Of a DNA stretch of 64,000 nucleotides, positions 42,593 through 51,597 are shown piece after piece (position 1 is the stretch's first letter; each line of letters opens with the position of its first letter). Under the pieces are notes generated by a model. It made no database searches, was not told the DNA's origin, and worked only from the letters and a program-made list of their open reading frames with translations. The stretch covers positions 3,100,001 to 3,164,000 of the forward strand of contig NZ_CP173678.1 in the NCBI RefSeq assembly GCF_051903925.1, read 5' to 3'. The DNA comes from G051903925 sp051903925 (GTDB taxonomy: Bacteria; Pseudomonadota; Alphaproteobacteria; Zavarziniales; Zavarziniaceae). A program made the translations under genes and the position numbers.

Positions 42593-43990
42593 ATGCCCAT
42601 CTCTGCTCCTGACACGGCCTTCCTCTCCGCAGCCGCCCTGTCCCAGGCGATCGCCACGCGCCGTCTGTCGCCGGTGGACGTGGTCGATGCGGCCCTGGCC
42701 CGCATCGAGCGCCTTGAGCCGCGGCTCCACGCCTTTGTCGCAGTGCACGGCCCGATCGCACGTCTGGCGGCTGAGGCGGCGGACAAGGCGCTGCGCGCCG
42801 GCCACGCGGCAGGACCCCTGCATGGTATCCCGATCGCGCTGAAGGACCTGATCGACCTGGAAGGTCATGTCACAACCGGCGGGTCCGCCGCGCGGCGTGG
42901 CCATGTCGCCAGCGCCACCGCAACCCTGGCACGCCGGCTGCTGGCACAGGGCATGATCGTGCTGGGCAAGACGCACACGGTCGAATTCGCCATGGGCGGC
43001 TGGGGCACCAACCAGCACATGGGGACGCCCTGGAATCCCTGGGACATGAACGTCCACCGCGTCCCCGGCGGGTCCAGCAGCGGCTCCGGCGTGGCGGTGG
43101 CAGCCGGTCTTGTGCCCTGGGCGGTTGGCACCGATACCGGCGGCTCCGTCCGCCTGCCCGCATCGTTCTGCGGCCTGACCGGGTTGAAGACGACGATCGG
43201 CCGGATCAGCACGCATGGCGTCCTGCCGCTGGCCTGGAGCTTCGATACGCCGGGACCCATGGCCCGCTCGGTGCAGGACGTGGCCCTGCTCTATGAGGTC
43301 CTGCGCGGGCCGGATCCGCTGGACCCGCTGACCCACGGCCTGCCACCCGACGAGCCCGGGGCACGGCTGCACCGCGGTGTGCGCGGCCTGCGCCTGGGCG
43401 CGATGCCCGAGGCCGAGCGGGCGGGCTGCGATCCCGCCGTCCTCGCCGCCTATGATGCCGCGCTGGACACGTTCGCGAACCTGGGGGCCGAGGTGGTGCC
43501 GATGCGCCTGCCATTCCAGTTTGCCGACCTTCTCGCACTCAACACGATCGTGCCTGCGGAGGCCTATGCCGCCCATGGGGCGATGGCCGAGGATCCCGCC
43601 CTGCCGCTGGACGAAAATGTTCGCGGAAACATCCTGGCCGGCGCCACGATCAGCGCCGTCGACTACCTCCGCACCCGGCAACGCCTGGGTGCGATGAAGC
43701 AGGCGTTGCTGACGGCGATGGATGACGTCGACGCGCTGCTCACGCCCACGACGGAGGTGCCGGCCATCCCGGTGGCCAAGGTCGACCCGGCCCGCCTGCC
43801 GTCGCGCTTCACGCGCTTCGCCAACATGCTCGAACTGTGCGCCCTGGCCGTGCCCGATGGCTTCACGGCCGCTGGCCTGCCGTGCTCGCTGCAGATCGTC
43901 TGCCGGGGGTACGCCGAGGCGACGGCGCTGCGAATCGGCCAGGCCTTCCAGTCCGCGACCGACTGGCACCTGAGGCATCCCGACCTGTGA
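42593..43990 (+). CDS. Amidase (amidase signature family)
   Basis: This 465-residue hydrolase has the Ser-cisSer-Lys triad: Lys84 in ALKDLID, the cis-Ser of GGSSSGSG (residues 159-166), and nucleophile Ser185 in DTGGSVR. It converts amides to acids and ammonia; it lacks GatB/C neighbours, so it is not the tRNA amidotransferase. The substrate is unknown. Downstream lies an MFS transporter gene, which may import or export its substrate or product. Confidence 0.88.
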   Translation: MPISAPDTAFLSAAALSQAIATRRLSPVDVVDAALARIERLEPRLHAFVAVHGPIARLAAEAADKALRAGHAAGPLHGIPIALKDLIDLEGHVTTGGSAARRGHVASATATLARRLLAQGMIVLGKTHTVEFAMGGWGTNQHMGTPWNPWDMNVHRVPGGSSSGSGVAVAAGLVPWAVGTDTGGSVRLPASFCGLTGLKTTIGRISTHGVLPLAWSFDTPGPMARSVQDVALLYEVLRGPDPLDPLTHGLPPDEPGARLHRGVRGLRLGAMPEAERAGCDPAVLAAYDAALDTFANLGAEVVPMRLPFQFADLLALNTIVPAEAYAAHGAMAEDPALPLDENVRGNILAGATISAVDYLRTRQRLGAMKQALLTAMDDVDALLTPTTEVPAIPVAKVDPARLPSRFTRFANMLELCALAVPDGFTAAGLPCSLQIVCRGYAEATALRIGQAFQSATDWHLRHPDL

Positions 43991-44098
43991 GCCCCGCAAC
44001 GGGGTCAGAGCCCTTCGCCCCGGGCAAGGCAGGCTTGCGCGGTTCAACAGTCGAGGTGACGTAGAACCGGATATGGTGGCCGCGGGGGGACCATCACC

Positions 44099-45292
44099 AT
44101 GACCGCGGTACCGACACTGGAGCGTCGCAACATCCTGCGGCTGGGTATTGCCCAGGCCCTTGCAGGGGCCAATGCGACGATCGTCTTCGCGACCGGCGCC
44201 ATCGTCGGCAACGGGCTGGCGCCGAATCCGGCCTTGGCGACCCTGCCGATCTCGATCTTCGTGGTGGGGATGGCGCTGTGCACAATCCCGGCCGGCATGC
44301 TGGCGCAGCGCCATGGCCGCCGCGCGGCGTTCCTTGCCGGGTCGGGCTGCGGTGTCCTGGCGGGGGTGCTGGCCGTCCCCGCCGTGCTCCTGGCCTCCTT
44401 CCCCCTGTTCTGCATCGCGACGTTCTTCGGTGGCGCCTATGCCGCGGTTGCGCAGTCCTTCCGCTTTGCCGCGGCCGATGCGGCGCCGCCCGAGCGGCGG
44501 CCGCGCGCGCTGTCGGCCGTGATGGCGGGCGGCGTCTTTGCCGGGGTCCTGGGGCCGCAGCTGGTGACACTGACCATGAACCTGTGGCTGCCCTACCTGT
44601 TTGCGGCGACCTTCGCGGCGCAGGCGGTGGTCGCGATCCTGGCCGGCGTGATCCTGGGCGGGGTGCGCCTGCCGCCAATCGCCGCCGCCGACGGCACCAG
44701 CGGGCGTCCGCTGGCCGAGATCCTGCGGCAGCCGCGTTTCGTCGGCGCAGTCGTCACCGGCGCGATCGCCTACATGCTGATGAACCTCGTCATGACGGCC
44801 GCGCCCTTGGCGATGAAGCTGTGCGGCCTGTCGCAGGAGGATGCCAATCTGGGCCTGCAATGGCACGTCATCGCCATGTATGGGCCCAGCTTCTTCACGG
44901 GCGCCCTGATTGCCCGCTTTGGCACGCCGGTGATCGTGTTCGTGGGCCTGCTCCTGATCGCGGGGGCGGCGGGGGTGGGCCTGACGGGCGTCGCCGTCGC
45001 GCACTTCTGGATCGTGCTGATCCTGCTGGGCCTGGGCTGGAACTTCGCCTTTGTCGGCGCGTCGGCGCTGGTCCTGGAATGCCACCAGCCTGACGAGCGC
45101 GCCAAGGTCCAGACGCTGAACGACTTCCTGGTCTTCGGCCTGATGGCGATTGGCTCGTTCGCCTCGGGGGGCATACTGACCCACTATGGCTGGGCCATGG
45201 TGTGCTGGGTGACGCTGCCCCCGACGGTGCTGGCGGTCATCGCGCTGCTCGCCACGCGCGGGTCGCAGCGCACCGTCGCGACTGCGGCCTGA
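44099..45292 (+). CDS. MFS transporter
   Basis: This 397-residue protein has 12 hydrophobic segments and the A-motif loop MLAQRHGRRAAFLAGSG. Central loop motif GRPLAEILRQPRFVGAVV separates the halves. ALVLECHQPDERAKVQTLND is a diagnostic stretch of a poorly studied subfamily also found beside catabolic genes. The substrate is unknown. The 108-base gap from the amidase holds a weak CCCCG/CGGGG hairpin. Confidence 0.83.
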   Translation: MTAVPTLERRNILRLGIAQALAGANATIVFATGAIVGNGLAPNPALATLPISIFVVGMALCTIPAGMLAQRHGRRAAFLAGSGCGVLAGVLAVPAVLLASFPLFCIATFFGGAYAAVAQSFRFAAADAAPPERRPRALSAVMAGGVFAGVLGPQLVTLTMNLWLPYLFAATFAAQAVVAILAGVILGGVRLPPIAAADGTSGRPLAEILRQPRFVGAVVTGAIAYMLMNLVMTAAPLAMKLCGLSQEDANLGLQWHVIAMYGPSFFTGALIARFGTPVIVFVGLLLIAGAAGVGLTGVAVAHFWIVLILLGLGWNFAFVGASALVLECHQPDERAKVQTLNDFLVFGLMAIGSFASGGILTHYGWAMVCWVTLPPTVLAVIALLATRGSQRTVATAA

Positions 45293-45333
45293 CGCGGTTT
45301 GACAGGGCCGTCGCCTGCCGTCACAGAAGGGCG

Positions 45334-45999
45334 ATGGTTTCTGTTCCGAACGCGCCTGACTGTCCGGCCGACACCCGCCTGAGCCCGACGGCCCAGCGGA
45401 TCCTGGACGCCGCCGTGGACGTTCTGCGCGCGACCGGCCAGCTTTCCATGCGACGCCTGGTCGAATGCGCCGGCGTCGCCAACATGACCCCCTACAACCT
45501 GTTCAAGTCGAAGCACGGCATCCTGGCGGCGCTGTCCGGTCGCGAACTCGACGCCGGCCTGCGGCGGCTGGAGGCGCAGGCACCTGGTGACGGCCTGGCC
45601 CGGATGCTGGCTGGCCTGGACAATGCCTTTGCCGCGCTGGAGGCCGACCCCGACTATTACCGCGCGCTCTATGGCGCCGCCTATGGCGGGGGGGACCCGG
45701 CCCTGATCCGCATCTTCCAGGAGCCGCGGGTCGTCTATTGGAGTGCGCTGCTGGAGCGCTGCCGGGACGAGGGGCTGCTCCAGGCGGAGGCGCGCGGCGG
45801 CCTGATCATCCAGTACCTGATGGACATGTTCTCTGGCGCGATCCGGCGCTGGCTGGGGGGCGAGATCACGACCGTGCAGCTGTCGGCTCAGGTCAACTAC
45901 GGGATCATGCTGCTGCTGCTGCCGCACATGACCGCGGCCGGGGCGCCCCGGGTCGCCGCCCGCCTGCACCTGGCGAAGGCCCTGCTGGATCCGGCTTGA
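45334..45999 (+). CDS. TetR family regulator (LLM/BVMO-linked)
   Basis: This 221-residue protein has the HTH segment ILDAAVDVLRATGQLSMRRL and CAGVANMTPYNLFKSKHGIL (residues about 23-63), then a helical ligand domain. The ATG at 45334 follows AGAAGGG. It lies head-to-tail before the LLM and Baeyer-Villiger monooxygenase genes, with a near-perfect palindrome in the gap, so it likely controls that cluster. Confidence 0.85.
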   Translation: MVSVPNAPDCPADTRLSPTAQRILDAAVDVLRATGQLSMRRLVECAGVANMTPYNLFKSKHGILAALSGRELDAGLRRLEAQAPGDGLARMLAGLDNAFAALEADPDYYRALYGAAYGGGDPALIRIFQEPRVVYWSALLERCRDEGLLQAEARGGLIIQYLMDMFSGAIRRWLGGEITTVQLSAQVNYGIMLLLLPHMTAAGAPRVAARLHLAKALLDPA

Positions 46000-46006
46000 C
46001 CGGGCC

Positions 46007-46022
46007 TTAGGACGCGTTCTAA
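46007..46022. promoter_or_regulatory. Operator candidate upstream of the LLM monooxygenase
   Basis: TTAGGACG-CGTTCTAA is a 16-base inverted repeat with one mismatched pair, in the 80-base gap between the TetR and LLM genes. It is a plausible TetR site. Confidence 0.5.
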
Positions 46023-46079
46023 TCCTGCGGAAAAGACGGCGCGGCGGAAAGCTGCGCCCTGACGGGATGGGACGCAGCC

Positions 46080-47171
46080 ATGGAATTCTCGGTCTTCATC
46101 ATCGGCCCCACCGCAGGCCAGGGCAGCGAGGCCGAGGTCTATGCCTCGATCTTGCGCGAAATCCGCCTGTCGGACGAACTTGGCTTCGACATGCTGTGGT
46201 TCGCCGAGCATCATTTCGACACCCTGTTCTCCACCAGCCCGTCGCCCAACCTGTTCCTGGCCATCGCCGCGCGCGAGACGCGCCGGATCAAGCTGGGGAC
46301 GGCGATCACGGTGCTGCCCTTCCATCATCCGACGCGCATCGCGGAAGAAGGGGCGATGCTGGACCTGCTGTCCAACGGCCGCTTCCAGTGGGGCATCGGG
46401 CGGGGCATCACGGGGCACGAATTCCAGTCCTACTCCCTGGACTCCGCGCATTCCTGGGAGAGCTTCGTGGAGGCCCACGACGCCGTCCTTGCCGCCTGGC
46501 GGACGGGGCGGATGGCCCATGATGGCGTGCATGTGAAGGTCCCGCCGACCGAGATCGCGCCGCGCGTCGTGCAGCAGCCGCATCCCCCCGTCTGGATGAC
46601 CGCGCAGAGCCCGAAGTCGGTCGAATGGGCGGCCGCCCACGACTATCCCGCCATGCAGATCGGCGAGGACCTGGCGACCGGGGCCCAGCAGCGCGCGCGT
46701 TACGAGGCGGCGGCCAGGCAGGCCGGCGTGGCTGTCCGCCGTGGCGGCATCGTACCGCTGCGCATGGTCTGCGTGGCGTCCACCGATGCCGAAGCGCGGG
46801 AGATCGCGGCCGAGCGGGTGGTGCGCTTCTGGGACCATACCGCCCGGACGACGGCACCCGTGTTCACCAAGTCGCCTGGCGCCGCCGCCGGTACGGCCGG
46901 CTATGAGTACTGGCTGACAATGAACCCGCAGAAGTTCGTGGGCGTCGGGCTGGATGGCCTGATGGAGGCAGGGCTGGTCCTGGCGGGCTCGCCCGGGACG
47001 GTGATCGATCAGGTGCAGCGCCAGATCGACGCGCTCGGCTGCCGGCAGATCATGTGCGATTTCTGGCGCGCCAGCGGCATCGATGCGCGCGAGGGCTCCA
47101 TGCGCCTGTTCGCGAACGAGGTGATCCCAGCCTTTCGCGAGCGGACGCCGGCCCGTGCCGTTGCGGAATAG
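46080..47171 (+). CDS. LLM class flavin-dependent oxidoreductase
   Basis: This 363-residue luciferase-like monooxygenase has the TIM-barrel motifs GFDMLWFAEHHFDTLFSTSP, TRRIKLGTAITVLPFHHPTR, MLDLLSNGRFQWGIGRG and HPPVWMTAQSPKSVEWAA. Members use reduced FMN or F420 and oxygen, often on alkanes, thioethers or ketones; the flavin reductase partner is not encoded nearby. It is followed 58 bases later by a Baeyer-Villiger monooxygenase, probably in the same transcript. Confidence 0.87.
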   Translation: MEFSVFIIGPTAGQGSEAEVYASILREIRLSDELGFDMLWFAEHHFDTLFSTSPSPNLFLAIAARETRRIKLGTAITVLPFHHPTRIAEEGAMLDLLSNGRFQWGIGRGITGHEFQSYSLDSAHSWESFVEAHDAVLAAWRTGRMAHDGVHVKVPPTEIAPRVVQQPHPPVWMTAQSPKSVEWAAAHDYPAMQIGEDLATGAQQRARYEAAARQAGVAVRRGGIVPLRMVCVASTDAEAREIAAERVVRFWDHTARTTAPVFTKSPGAAAGTAGYEYWLTMNPQKFVGVGLDGLMEAGLVLAGSPGTVIDQVQRQIDALGCRQIMCDFWRASGIDAREGSMRLFANEVIPAFRERTPARAVAE

Positions 47172-47229
47172 GCCGCATCGCCTAATTTGGTTCGGGACAA
47201 CGCTGTACTGACCTCGCGGAGGGATACTC

Positions 47230-49158
47230 ATGGCTGACGGGAATTCGGTCATCGACGACCGGACCGCATTGCTGGACCAGGCCTTGGCGCAGGCGCACCT
47301 GCCGTCGCTGCTGATGTCGCTCGTCCACATCACAGGCGATGCCGGCCTGCTGAGCGACGACATGAAGCCGGTCTACGAGTTCTTTGCCGATGGGCGGCTT
47401 GGCGGCTATCCGGAGGACCGGCAGGCGGCGCTTCGGGCGCGCGCGAAGCAGGTGCTCACGGCCTGGCTCGACGGGGATCGCAGCCTGCCGCCGCCGCCGG
47501 ATGGGGCAACCCTGCGCCGGATGATGGACTTCGTCGCCGGCGCCGACGTGCCCGAGCGCTATGTCCCCATGCTGCTTGAGGAACTGGCCCTGACCGGCAG
47601 CGACAGCCGCCGGCCCGACTGGCAGGCGCCGGTGCTGAAGGCCGCCGCGGCGGGCCTGAAGGTGATCGTGATCGGAGCCGGCATGTCCGGCATCCTGTCG
47701 GCGATCCGCCTGGCCCAGGCAGGCATTGCGTTCGAGGTGATCGAGAAGAACGCGGAGGCCGGCGGGACTTGGTTCGAGAACACCTATCCCGGCTGTCGCG
47801 TCGACAATCCCAGCCATCTCTACGGCTATTCGTTCGAGCCGAACCATGAATGGCCGGCGCACTACTCGACCCAGCCGGTGCTGCGCAAGTACTTCCAGGA
47901 CTGCGTGGAGAAGTACGGCCTGCGATCCCATATCCGCTTCTCGACCCAGGTCACGGAAGCCCGCTTCGACGAGGCGTCAAAGACCTGGGACGTGACCATC
48001 CGCAAGGACGACGGCACGACGGACGTGCTGACCGCCAACGCGGTGATCAGCGCCGTGGGCCAGCTGAACCAGCCGCGCATTCCCGACTTCCCCGGTCGCG
48101 ACCGGTTCAAGGGCACGGCCTTCCACTCCGCCTGCTGGCGTCATGACGTCGACCTGAAGGGCAAGAGGGTGGCCGTGATCGGCACCGGCGCGTCGGCCTT
48201 CCAGTTCGTGCCGGAAATCGCCCCCGATGTCGGGCACCTGACGGTGTTCCAGCGCACGCCGCCCTGGCTTGGGCCCACGCCCGACTACCATGACGCCGTG
48301 TCGTCCGCCGAGTCGTGGCTGCTGGAAACCGTGCCCTACTACGAGAAGTGGTATCGCTTCTGGCTGTTCTGGATGCTGACCGACGGGCTGATTGATGCGG
48401 TGCGCAGCGATCCGGCCTATGACGGGCCCGCGAGCGCGGTCAGCGCCGCCAACGCCGAACTGCGCGAGATGCTGGTCCAGGGCATCCTGCCCCAGCTGGC
48501 CGACCGGCCAGACCTGGTGGAGAAGGTCATTCCCGCCTATCCGATCGGCGGCAAGCGGACCGTGCGCGACAACGGCGTGTGGATCGCGGCGCTGAAACGG
48601 CCGAATGTCGACCTGGTCACCGCTGCCATCGCCGAGATCACGGAGGCGGGGATCCGTACGGCCGACGGCACGCTGCACGAGGTTGACGTCATCATCTATG
48701 GCACCGGCTTCACAGCCTCGGATTTCCTCAAGACGCTGAAGGTCCATGGTCGCGGCGGGGTGGAGCTGCACGAGCAGTGGGCTGGCGATGCCCGTGCCTA
48801 TCTGGGCATGACGATTCCCAACTTCCCCAACCTGTTCGTGCTCTATGGCCCCAACACGAACATCGTGGTGAACGGCTCCATCATATTCTTCTCGGAGTGC
48901 AGCGTCCGCTACGTCGTGGGCGCCCTGCAGATGCTGGCCGAGACGGGCCACGCCACGCTGGAGCCGCGCCGCGACGTGCACGACGCCTTCAACGCCCGGG
49001 TGGACGCAGCCAATGCCCTGATGGCCTGGGGCGCCCCCCAGGTGACCAGCTGGTACAAGAATGCCAAGGGCCGGGTCAGCCAGAACTGGCCGTTCCCCCT
49101 GGTCGAGTACTGGGAGGCGACGCGGAAGCCCGATCCCGCCGACTTCGTGCTGGATTGA
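47230..49158 (+). CDS. Type I Baeyer-Villiger monooxygenase
   Basis: This 642-residue FAD/NADPH monooxygenase has both Rossmann fingerprints, GAGMSG (residues 149-154) and GTGASA (318-323), and the BVMO motif F-x-G-x3-H-x3-W-x2-D at residues 293-306. The roughly 140-residue N-terminal extension ahead of FAD binding resembles 4-hydroxyacetophenone monooxygenase (HapE-like). It inserts oxygen next to a ketone, giving esters or lactones. The substrate is unknown. The end is convergent with the acyl-CoA dehydrogenase gene, across a hairpin. Confidence 0.9.
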   Translation: MADGNSVIDDRTALLDQALAQAHLPSLLMSLVHITGDAGLLSDDMKPVYEFFADGRLGGYPEDRQAALRARAKQVLTAWLDGDRSLPPPPDGATLRRMMDFVAGADVPERYVPMLLEELALTGSDSRRPDWQAPVLKAAAAGLKVIVIGAGMSGILSAIRLAQAGIAFEVIEKNAEAGGTWFENTYPGCRVDNPSHLYGYSFEPNHEWPAHYSTQPVLRKYFQDCVEKYGLRSHIRFSTQVTEARFDEASKTWDVTIRKDDGTTDVLTANAVISAVGQLNQPRIPDFPGRDRFKGTAFHSACWRHDVDLKGKRVAVIGTGASAFQFVPEIAPDVGHLTVFQRTPPWLGPTPDYHDAVSSAESWLLETVPYYEKWYRFWLFWMLTDGLIDAVRSDPAYDGPASAVSAANAELREMLVQGILPQLADRPDLVEKVIPAYPIGGKRTVRDNGVWIAALKRPNVDLVTAAIAEITEAGIRTADGTLHEVDVIIYGTGFTASDFLKTLKVHGRGGVELHEQWAGDARAYLGMTIPNFPNLFVLYGPNTNIVVNGSIIFFSECSVRYVVGALQMLAETGHATLEPRRDVHDAFNARVDAANALMAWGAPQVTSWYKNAKGRVSQNWPFPLVEYWEATRKPDPADFVLD

Positions 49159-49164
49159 CCTGCC

Positions 49165-49201
49165 CGCCGCACCGTCCGGCCTAGCGGACGACGGTGCGGC
49201 G
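49165..49201. terminator. Bidirectional terminator-like hairpin
   Basis: CGCCGCACCGTC and GACGGTGCGGCG form a perfect 12-base stem with a 13-base loop between the convergent monooxygenase and dehydrogenase stops. The right arm lies in the last codons of the dehydrogenase gene. There is no T run on either strand. Confidence 0.5.
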
Positions 49202-50440
49202 TATGTCGCGGAAGGGCTTGCCGGCGTCCGGATTGTCATCCTTGGGCATGCCAAGGACGCGCTCGGCGATGATGTTGCGCTGGATCTCGTCCGTGCCCCC
49301 CGCGATCGAGATGGCCGGCGTCGACACCAGGATTTCCGCGATGATGCCGTCCATCGGGCTGTCCGCGCCGCTGAGCATGGCGTCGGCGCCGCTGATCCGC
49401 GTATGGACGCGCGCCGCCGCGCGTGCGATCTGGCTGGCGGCCAACTTGGCCAGCGAACCCTCCGGCCCCGGGGCGCGGCCATCGGCCTGTGCCGCGCGGG
49501 CGCGGCGTGCGGTCCATTCGGCGCAACGCGCCAGGACCAGCAGCTTTGCGATCTCCTGGCGCGTCGCAGGATCGGCGATGGCGCCTGTTTCCCGTGCCCG
49601 CTCGATCACCAGGTCGACGCGCCCGGTCCGCTGCGGATACCACTTGTAGGGCTCAAGGGCGATCGCGGTCTCGGCCCGCTCCTCGTCATGGACGCGACCC
49701 GCGCGCGGCGCAGGGTCCGCTGGCCCCGGGGCGATCGACTCGAAGCCACGGCGCTCATGCATCAGCGTGGTGGTCGCGACAGCCCAGCCGCCGCCTTCGG
49801 TTCCGACCAGGTTGTCCGCCGGCACCTCCGCATCGGTGAAGAACACCTGGTTGAACGAGGCATGGCCGTTCATCTGGCGCAGGGGCTGCACCACCACGCC
49901 CGGCTGGCGCATGGCGATGATGAAATAGCTCAGGCCCTGGTGCTTGGGCACGTCCCAGTTCGTGCGTGCCAGCAGCAAGCCCCAGTCGGCATGATGCGCG
50001 CTGGTCGTCCACAGCTTCTGCCCATTGACGATCCAGCGCCCGTCCCGCCGCTCCGCCCGCGTGGTAGCAGCCGCAAGGTCGGAGCCGCTGCCCGGCTCGC
50101 TGAACAGCTGGCACCAGCCATCCTCGCCCGTCAGGCTGCGGCGCAGGAAGGCGCGCTTCTGGGCGTCCGTCCCATGAGCCAGCAGCACGGACTGCGCCAG
50201 GGTGCGCGGACCCGTGCGCGCAACGCCGACCGCACCTGCCTTGCGGATCTCCTGCTCCACGACGGCGGCAAGGGACGGGGGCAGGTCGCGTCCGAACCAG
50301 GCCCTGGGCCAGGCGGGTGCCGCCCAGCCGCCGTCGATGAGGCGATTTCGCCATGCGACCAGGCTCAGCTCAGGATCCCAGTTGGCGGCCAGCCAGGCGG
50401 CGACCTCGGCACGCAGGGCCGCTTCCGTTGTCGTGCTCAT
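49181..50440 (-). CDS. Acyl-CoA dehydrogenase, subunit A-like
   Basis: This 419-residue flavoprotein of the acyl-CoA dehydrogenase family has GWAAPAWPRAWFGRDLPPSL, CQLFSEPGSGSDLAAATTRA (FAD site), VNGQKLWTTSAHHADW, and C-terminal GGTDEIQRNIIAERVLG. A Glu in LMHERRGFE sits where isovaleryl-CoA-type enzymes place the base, so this is the likely catalytic partner of the second gene. The start ATG 50440 was chosen because the upstream in-frame stretch overlaps the neighbouring gene. It is the third gene of a minus operon with the second dehydrogenase and an Old Yellow Enzyme. Confidence 0.88.
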   Translation of the reverse strand: MSTTTEAALRAEVAAWLAANWDPELSLVAWRNRLIDGGWAAPAWPRAWFGRDLPPSLAAVVEQEIRKAGAVGVARTGPRTLAQSVLLAHGTDAQKRAFLRRSLTGEDGWCQLFSEPGSGSDLAAATTRAERRDGRWIVNGQKLWTTSAHHADWGLLLARTNWDVPKHQGLSYFIIAMRQPGVVVQPLRQMNGHASFNQVFFTDAEVPADNLVGTEGGGWAVATTTLMHERRGFESIAPGPADPAPRAGRVHDEERAETAIALEPYKWYPQRTGRVDLVIERARETGAIADPATRQEIAKLLVLARCAEWTARRARAAQADGRAPGPEGSLAKLAASQIARAAARVHTRISGADAMLSGADSPMDGIIAEILVSTPAISIAGGTDEIQRNIIAERVLGMPKDDNPDAGKPFRDIRRTVVR

Positions 50441-50451
50441 CGCGGCCTCCC

Positions 50452-51597
50452 TCAATGTCCCATGGCGCGCAGCATGCGCTCGCGATGCCAGGCCGCATCG
50501 CCCAGGAACACCTCCGAACTCTTGGCCCGCTTGAACCACAGGTGGGTGTCGTTATCCCAGGTGAAGCCGATGCCGCCGTGGATCTGGATGGCATGCAGCG
50601 CTGTCTGCAGGTACGCCTCGGACGCCGCGGCCTTGGCCAGGGACGCAGCGGCCACCCGGTCGGGCGCCCCGCAGGCTGCGGCTTCCGCCGCGTACCACGC
50701 GGCGGAGCGGGCGAGCTCGACCTCCAGCAGCATGTCCGCCTGCTTGTGCTTCATCGACTGGAAGGCGGCGAGCGGTCGGCCGAACTGCATGCGCATGCGG
50801 GCATAGTCCAGTGCCTGCTCCCGCAGGCGCTCGGCCCCGCCCACCATCTCGTTGGCCAGTGCCATGGCAGCCAGGGCCAGGGTGTCCGACAGCGGGGCCA
50901 GGGCGCTCCCCACGTCCCCCAGCAGCGTCGCCTCGACTTTCCTGAAATCCAGGCGCGCCAGCCGGCGGGTCGGGTCCATGACCGTCAGCGCGCGGCGCTG
51001 CAGGCCGGCCGCATCCCCCGGCACCGTGAACAGCGACAGGCCCTGGGCGCCCGTCGTCCCCGGCAGGCGTGCCGCCACCACGATCAGGTCGACCGTTTTC
51101 CCGTCGGGCACGAAGCTCTTGGTTCCGTCCAGCCGGTAGGTGCCCCCTGCGGGCGTCGCGGTCATCGCGATGTCCGTCGGATCCCAGCTGCCGCCCGGTT
51201 CGGTCCAGGCCAGCGTTGCGATGCTTGTCCCGGCGGCCATGGGCGGCAGCAGGACCCGCTTCTGGGCATCGCTCGCCCCGGCCAGGATCGCGCCGGTGGC
51301 CAGCACGGACGACGCGAAATAGGGCCCGCATACCAGGGCGCGTCCCATCTCCTCAGCCACGATGCCAAGTTCGATGCAGCCGAAGCCCTGGCCCCCATAG
51401 GCTTCGGGCACGTGCAGGCCGCTCAGCCCGAACTGCGCATTCATGGCGTCCCAGTCGGCCCGGTCCCAGCCGCTGTCCGTCTCCATCAGCTGGCGCACCC
51501 GACTGGTAGGCGAGACCTGGCCGAAATAGCGCCGGAGCATCTCGCGGAACTCTGCCTGCTCCGCGCTGAAGCGGAACCGGATGGCGTCACCGCTCAC
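50452..51597 (-). CDS. Acyl-CoA dehydrogenase, subunit B-like
   Basis: This 381-residue family member has AEQAEFREMLRRYFGQVSPT, YGGQGFGCIELGIVAEEMGR, and the C-terminal IHGGIGFTWDNDTHLWFKRA. At the position of the isovaleryl-type Glu it reads ANEMVGGAERL, and no base is evident, so it may be the non-catalytic half of a hetero-oligomer with the downstream gene. Heteromeric pairs of this type are known in steroid side-chain degradation. GTG at 51597 overlaps the upstream stop (GTGA). Confidence 0.87.
   Translation of the reverse strand: MSGDAIRFRFSAEQAEFREMLRRYFGQVSPTSRVRQLMETDSGWDRADWDAMNAQFGLSGLHVPEAYGGQGFGCIELGIVAEEMGRALVCGPYFASSVLATGAILAGASDAQKRVLLPPMAAGTSIATLAWTEPGGSWDPTDIAMTATPAGGTYRLDGTKSFVPDGKTVDLIVVAARLPGTTGAQGLSLFTVPGDAAGLQRRALTVMDPTRRLARLDFRKVEATLLGDVGSALAPLSDTLALAAMALANEMVGGAERLREQALDYARMRMQFGRPLAAFQSMKHKQADMLLEVELARSAAWYAAEAAACGAPDRVAAASLAKAAASEAYLQTALHAIQIHGGIGFTWDNDTHLWFKRAKSSEVFLGDAAWHRERMLRAMGH

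Noticed and set aside
41720..45184. Long minus-strand open frame across the TetR, amidase and MFS genes
   Set aside because: It is antisense to three clear plus-strand genes and has no recognisable domain or ribosome site.
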